A DNA stretch of 6,062 nucleotides, taken from positions 1 through 6,062 of the forward strand of contig CAZJYI010000335.1 in assembly GCA_964550025.1 (NCBI GenBank). The letters run 5' to 3'. The stretch's first letter is position 1; each line of letters begins with the position of its first letter. The notes under the pieces were generated by a model, which was not told where the DNA came from, ran no database searches, and saw only the letters and a program-made list of their open reading frames with translations. Origin of the DNA: CAZJYI01 sp964550025 (lineage in GTDB: Bacteria; Verrucomicrobiota; Kiritimatiellia; UBA8416; CAYOBW01). Position numbers and translations under genes: made by a program. Positions 5,537 through 6,062 of this stretch are shown one piece after another.

Positions 5537-6062
5537 ATGGATGCAGCGACAGATCGCGTGGAATCGCTTGATAATCTTGCGCAGCGGGACGGAATTCTCG
5601 CTGCCGTGGGAGAGGCCGCAACCGCGTTCATGCTGGCGGGGGACCTTGACGGCCGGATTGCAGACCTGCTCCGGGAACTTGGGCAGGCAACCAATGCCTG
5701 TCGAGTTTACATCTTCGAGCATCATACCGGTCCGGAAGGAGCGGCACTCATCAGCCAGCGACACGAGTGGGCGCGGGACGGTGTCTCGCCGCAGATCGGC
5801 AACACCGATCTTCAGAACCTGCCATGCGACGCCCCCAGTTTCGCCCGTGTTGCCGCCGTTCTCAGTACGGGCGAGGCGATACAGGGAAACCTGGAGGCTT
5901 TCACGCCTGAGGAGCAGGCCGTACTGGAGCCCCAGAATATCAAGTCGCTCCTGCTGGTACCAATCTTCATTCACACGGACTGGTGGGGGTTTGCCGGTTT
6001 CGACGCCTGTCGCGAGCCGCGAGTGTGGTCGGCGTACGAGATATGGGCACTTCGCATAGCTA
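5537..6062 (+). CDS. GAF-domain sensor protein, probable histidine kinase, 3' end outside window
   Basis: The frame is open from the ATG to the window edge, giving 175 complete codons with no stop. Residues about 17-172 form a GAF domain of the type found at the front of PAS/GAF sensor histidine kinases. RDGILAAVGEAATAFM (17-32) is the lead-in helix, CRVYIFEHH (55-63) the first core strand, then SQRHEWARDGVSPQIGN (73-89) and LQNLPCDAP, LLLVPIFI (138-145), and DWWGFAGFDACRE (148-160), ending in WSAYEIWALRIA. The last segments are strongly typical of the family. GAF domains sense small ligands or redox state in the cytoplasm; the ligand is not predictable here. There is no signal peptide or membrane segment, so a soluble sensor is likely. 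The output could also be a diguanylate cyclase or a regulator, because that part lies beyond the window. Confidence 0.85.
   Translation, partial: MDAATDRVESLDNLAQRDGILAAVGEAATAFMLAGDLDGRIADLLRELGQATNACRVYIFEHHTGPEGAALISQRHEWARDGVSPQIGNTDLQNLPCDAPSFARVAAVLSTGEAIQGNLEAFTPEEQAVLEPQNIKSLLLVPIFIHTDWWGFAGFDACREPRVWSAYEIWALRIA

Noticed and set aside
5541..6059. Plus-strand ORF of 172 codons at the right end, and the antisense ORF 5369-5974
   Set aside because: Both overlap the GAF-domain frame, whose sequence is unmistakable. Their translations are Arg/Ser-rich and match no known family.

Overview
The window is high-GC bacterial DNA with two complete protein genes, one gene cut by the right edge, one toxin-gene remnant and an unusual density of short structured repeats. 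The gene content points to the Planctomycetota or a related, mostly environmental phylum (PVC group or similar). It includes a large secreted PQQ-type beta-propeller protein with a degenerate methyltransferase-like front end, and a secreted alpha/beta hydrolase carrying an EF-hand. This assignment is inferred from remembered family distributions, because no rRNA or marker gene is present.

Layout. Positions 1-357 hold the remains of a VapC-like PIN-domain toxin; only its C-terminal half (142-357) is recognisable. Positions 356-467 carry two 30-nt copies of a hairpin repeat (29 of 30 identical) with further overlapping inverted repeats between them. A 1015-residue secreted PQQ-propeller protein follows (571-3618, +). 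Its coding sequence contains three separate period-7 tandem repeats and a twin-hairpin repeat, all apparently tolerated in frame in variable segments. A 248-nt convergent intergenic region has a nested inverted repeat (3770-3841). The EF-hand alpha/beta hydrolase lies on the minus strand (3867-4955) with a clear ribosome binding site and a weak candidate promoter. The 581-nt divergent gap 4956-5536 holds no gene I can support firmly, only one weak small ORF with a signal-like sequence. The last gene (5537 to the right edge, +) begins with a GAF sensor domain of the kind found in histidine kinases; its output domain is outside the window.

Working together. The propeller protein and the hydrolase are both predicted to be exported, but they are convergent and so not an operon; nothing shows that they share a pathway. 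The GAF gene is divergent from the hydrolase. I found no CRISPR array, tRNA, rRNA or intact mobile element. I did not find a convincing new multi-gene system. The most unusual signals are the repeats invading a coding sequence and the predicted export of a methyltransferase-like fold.
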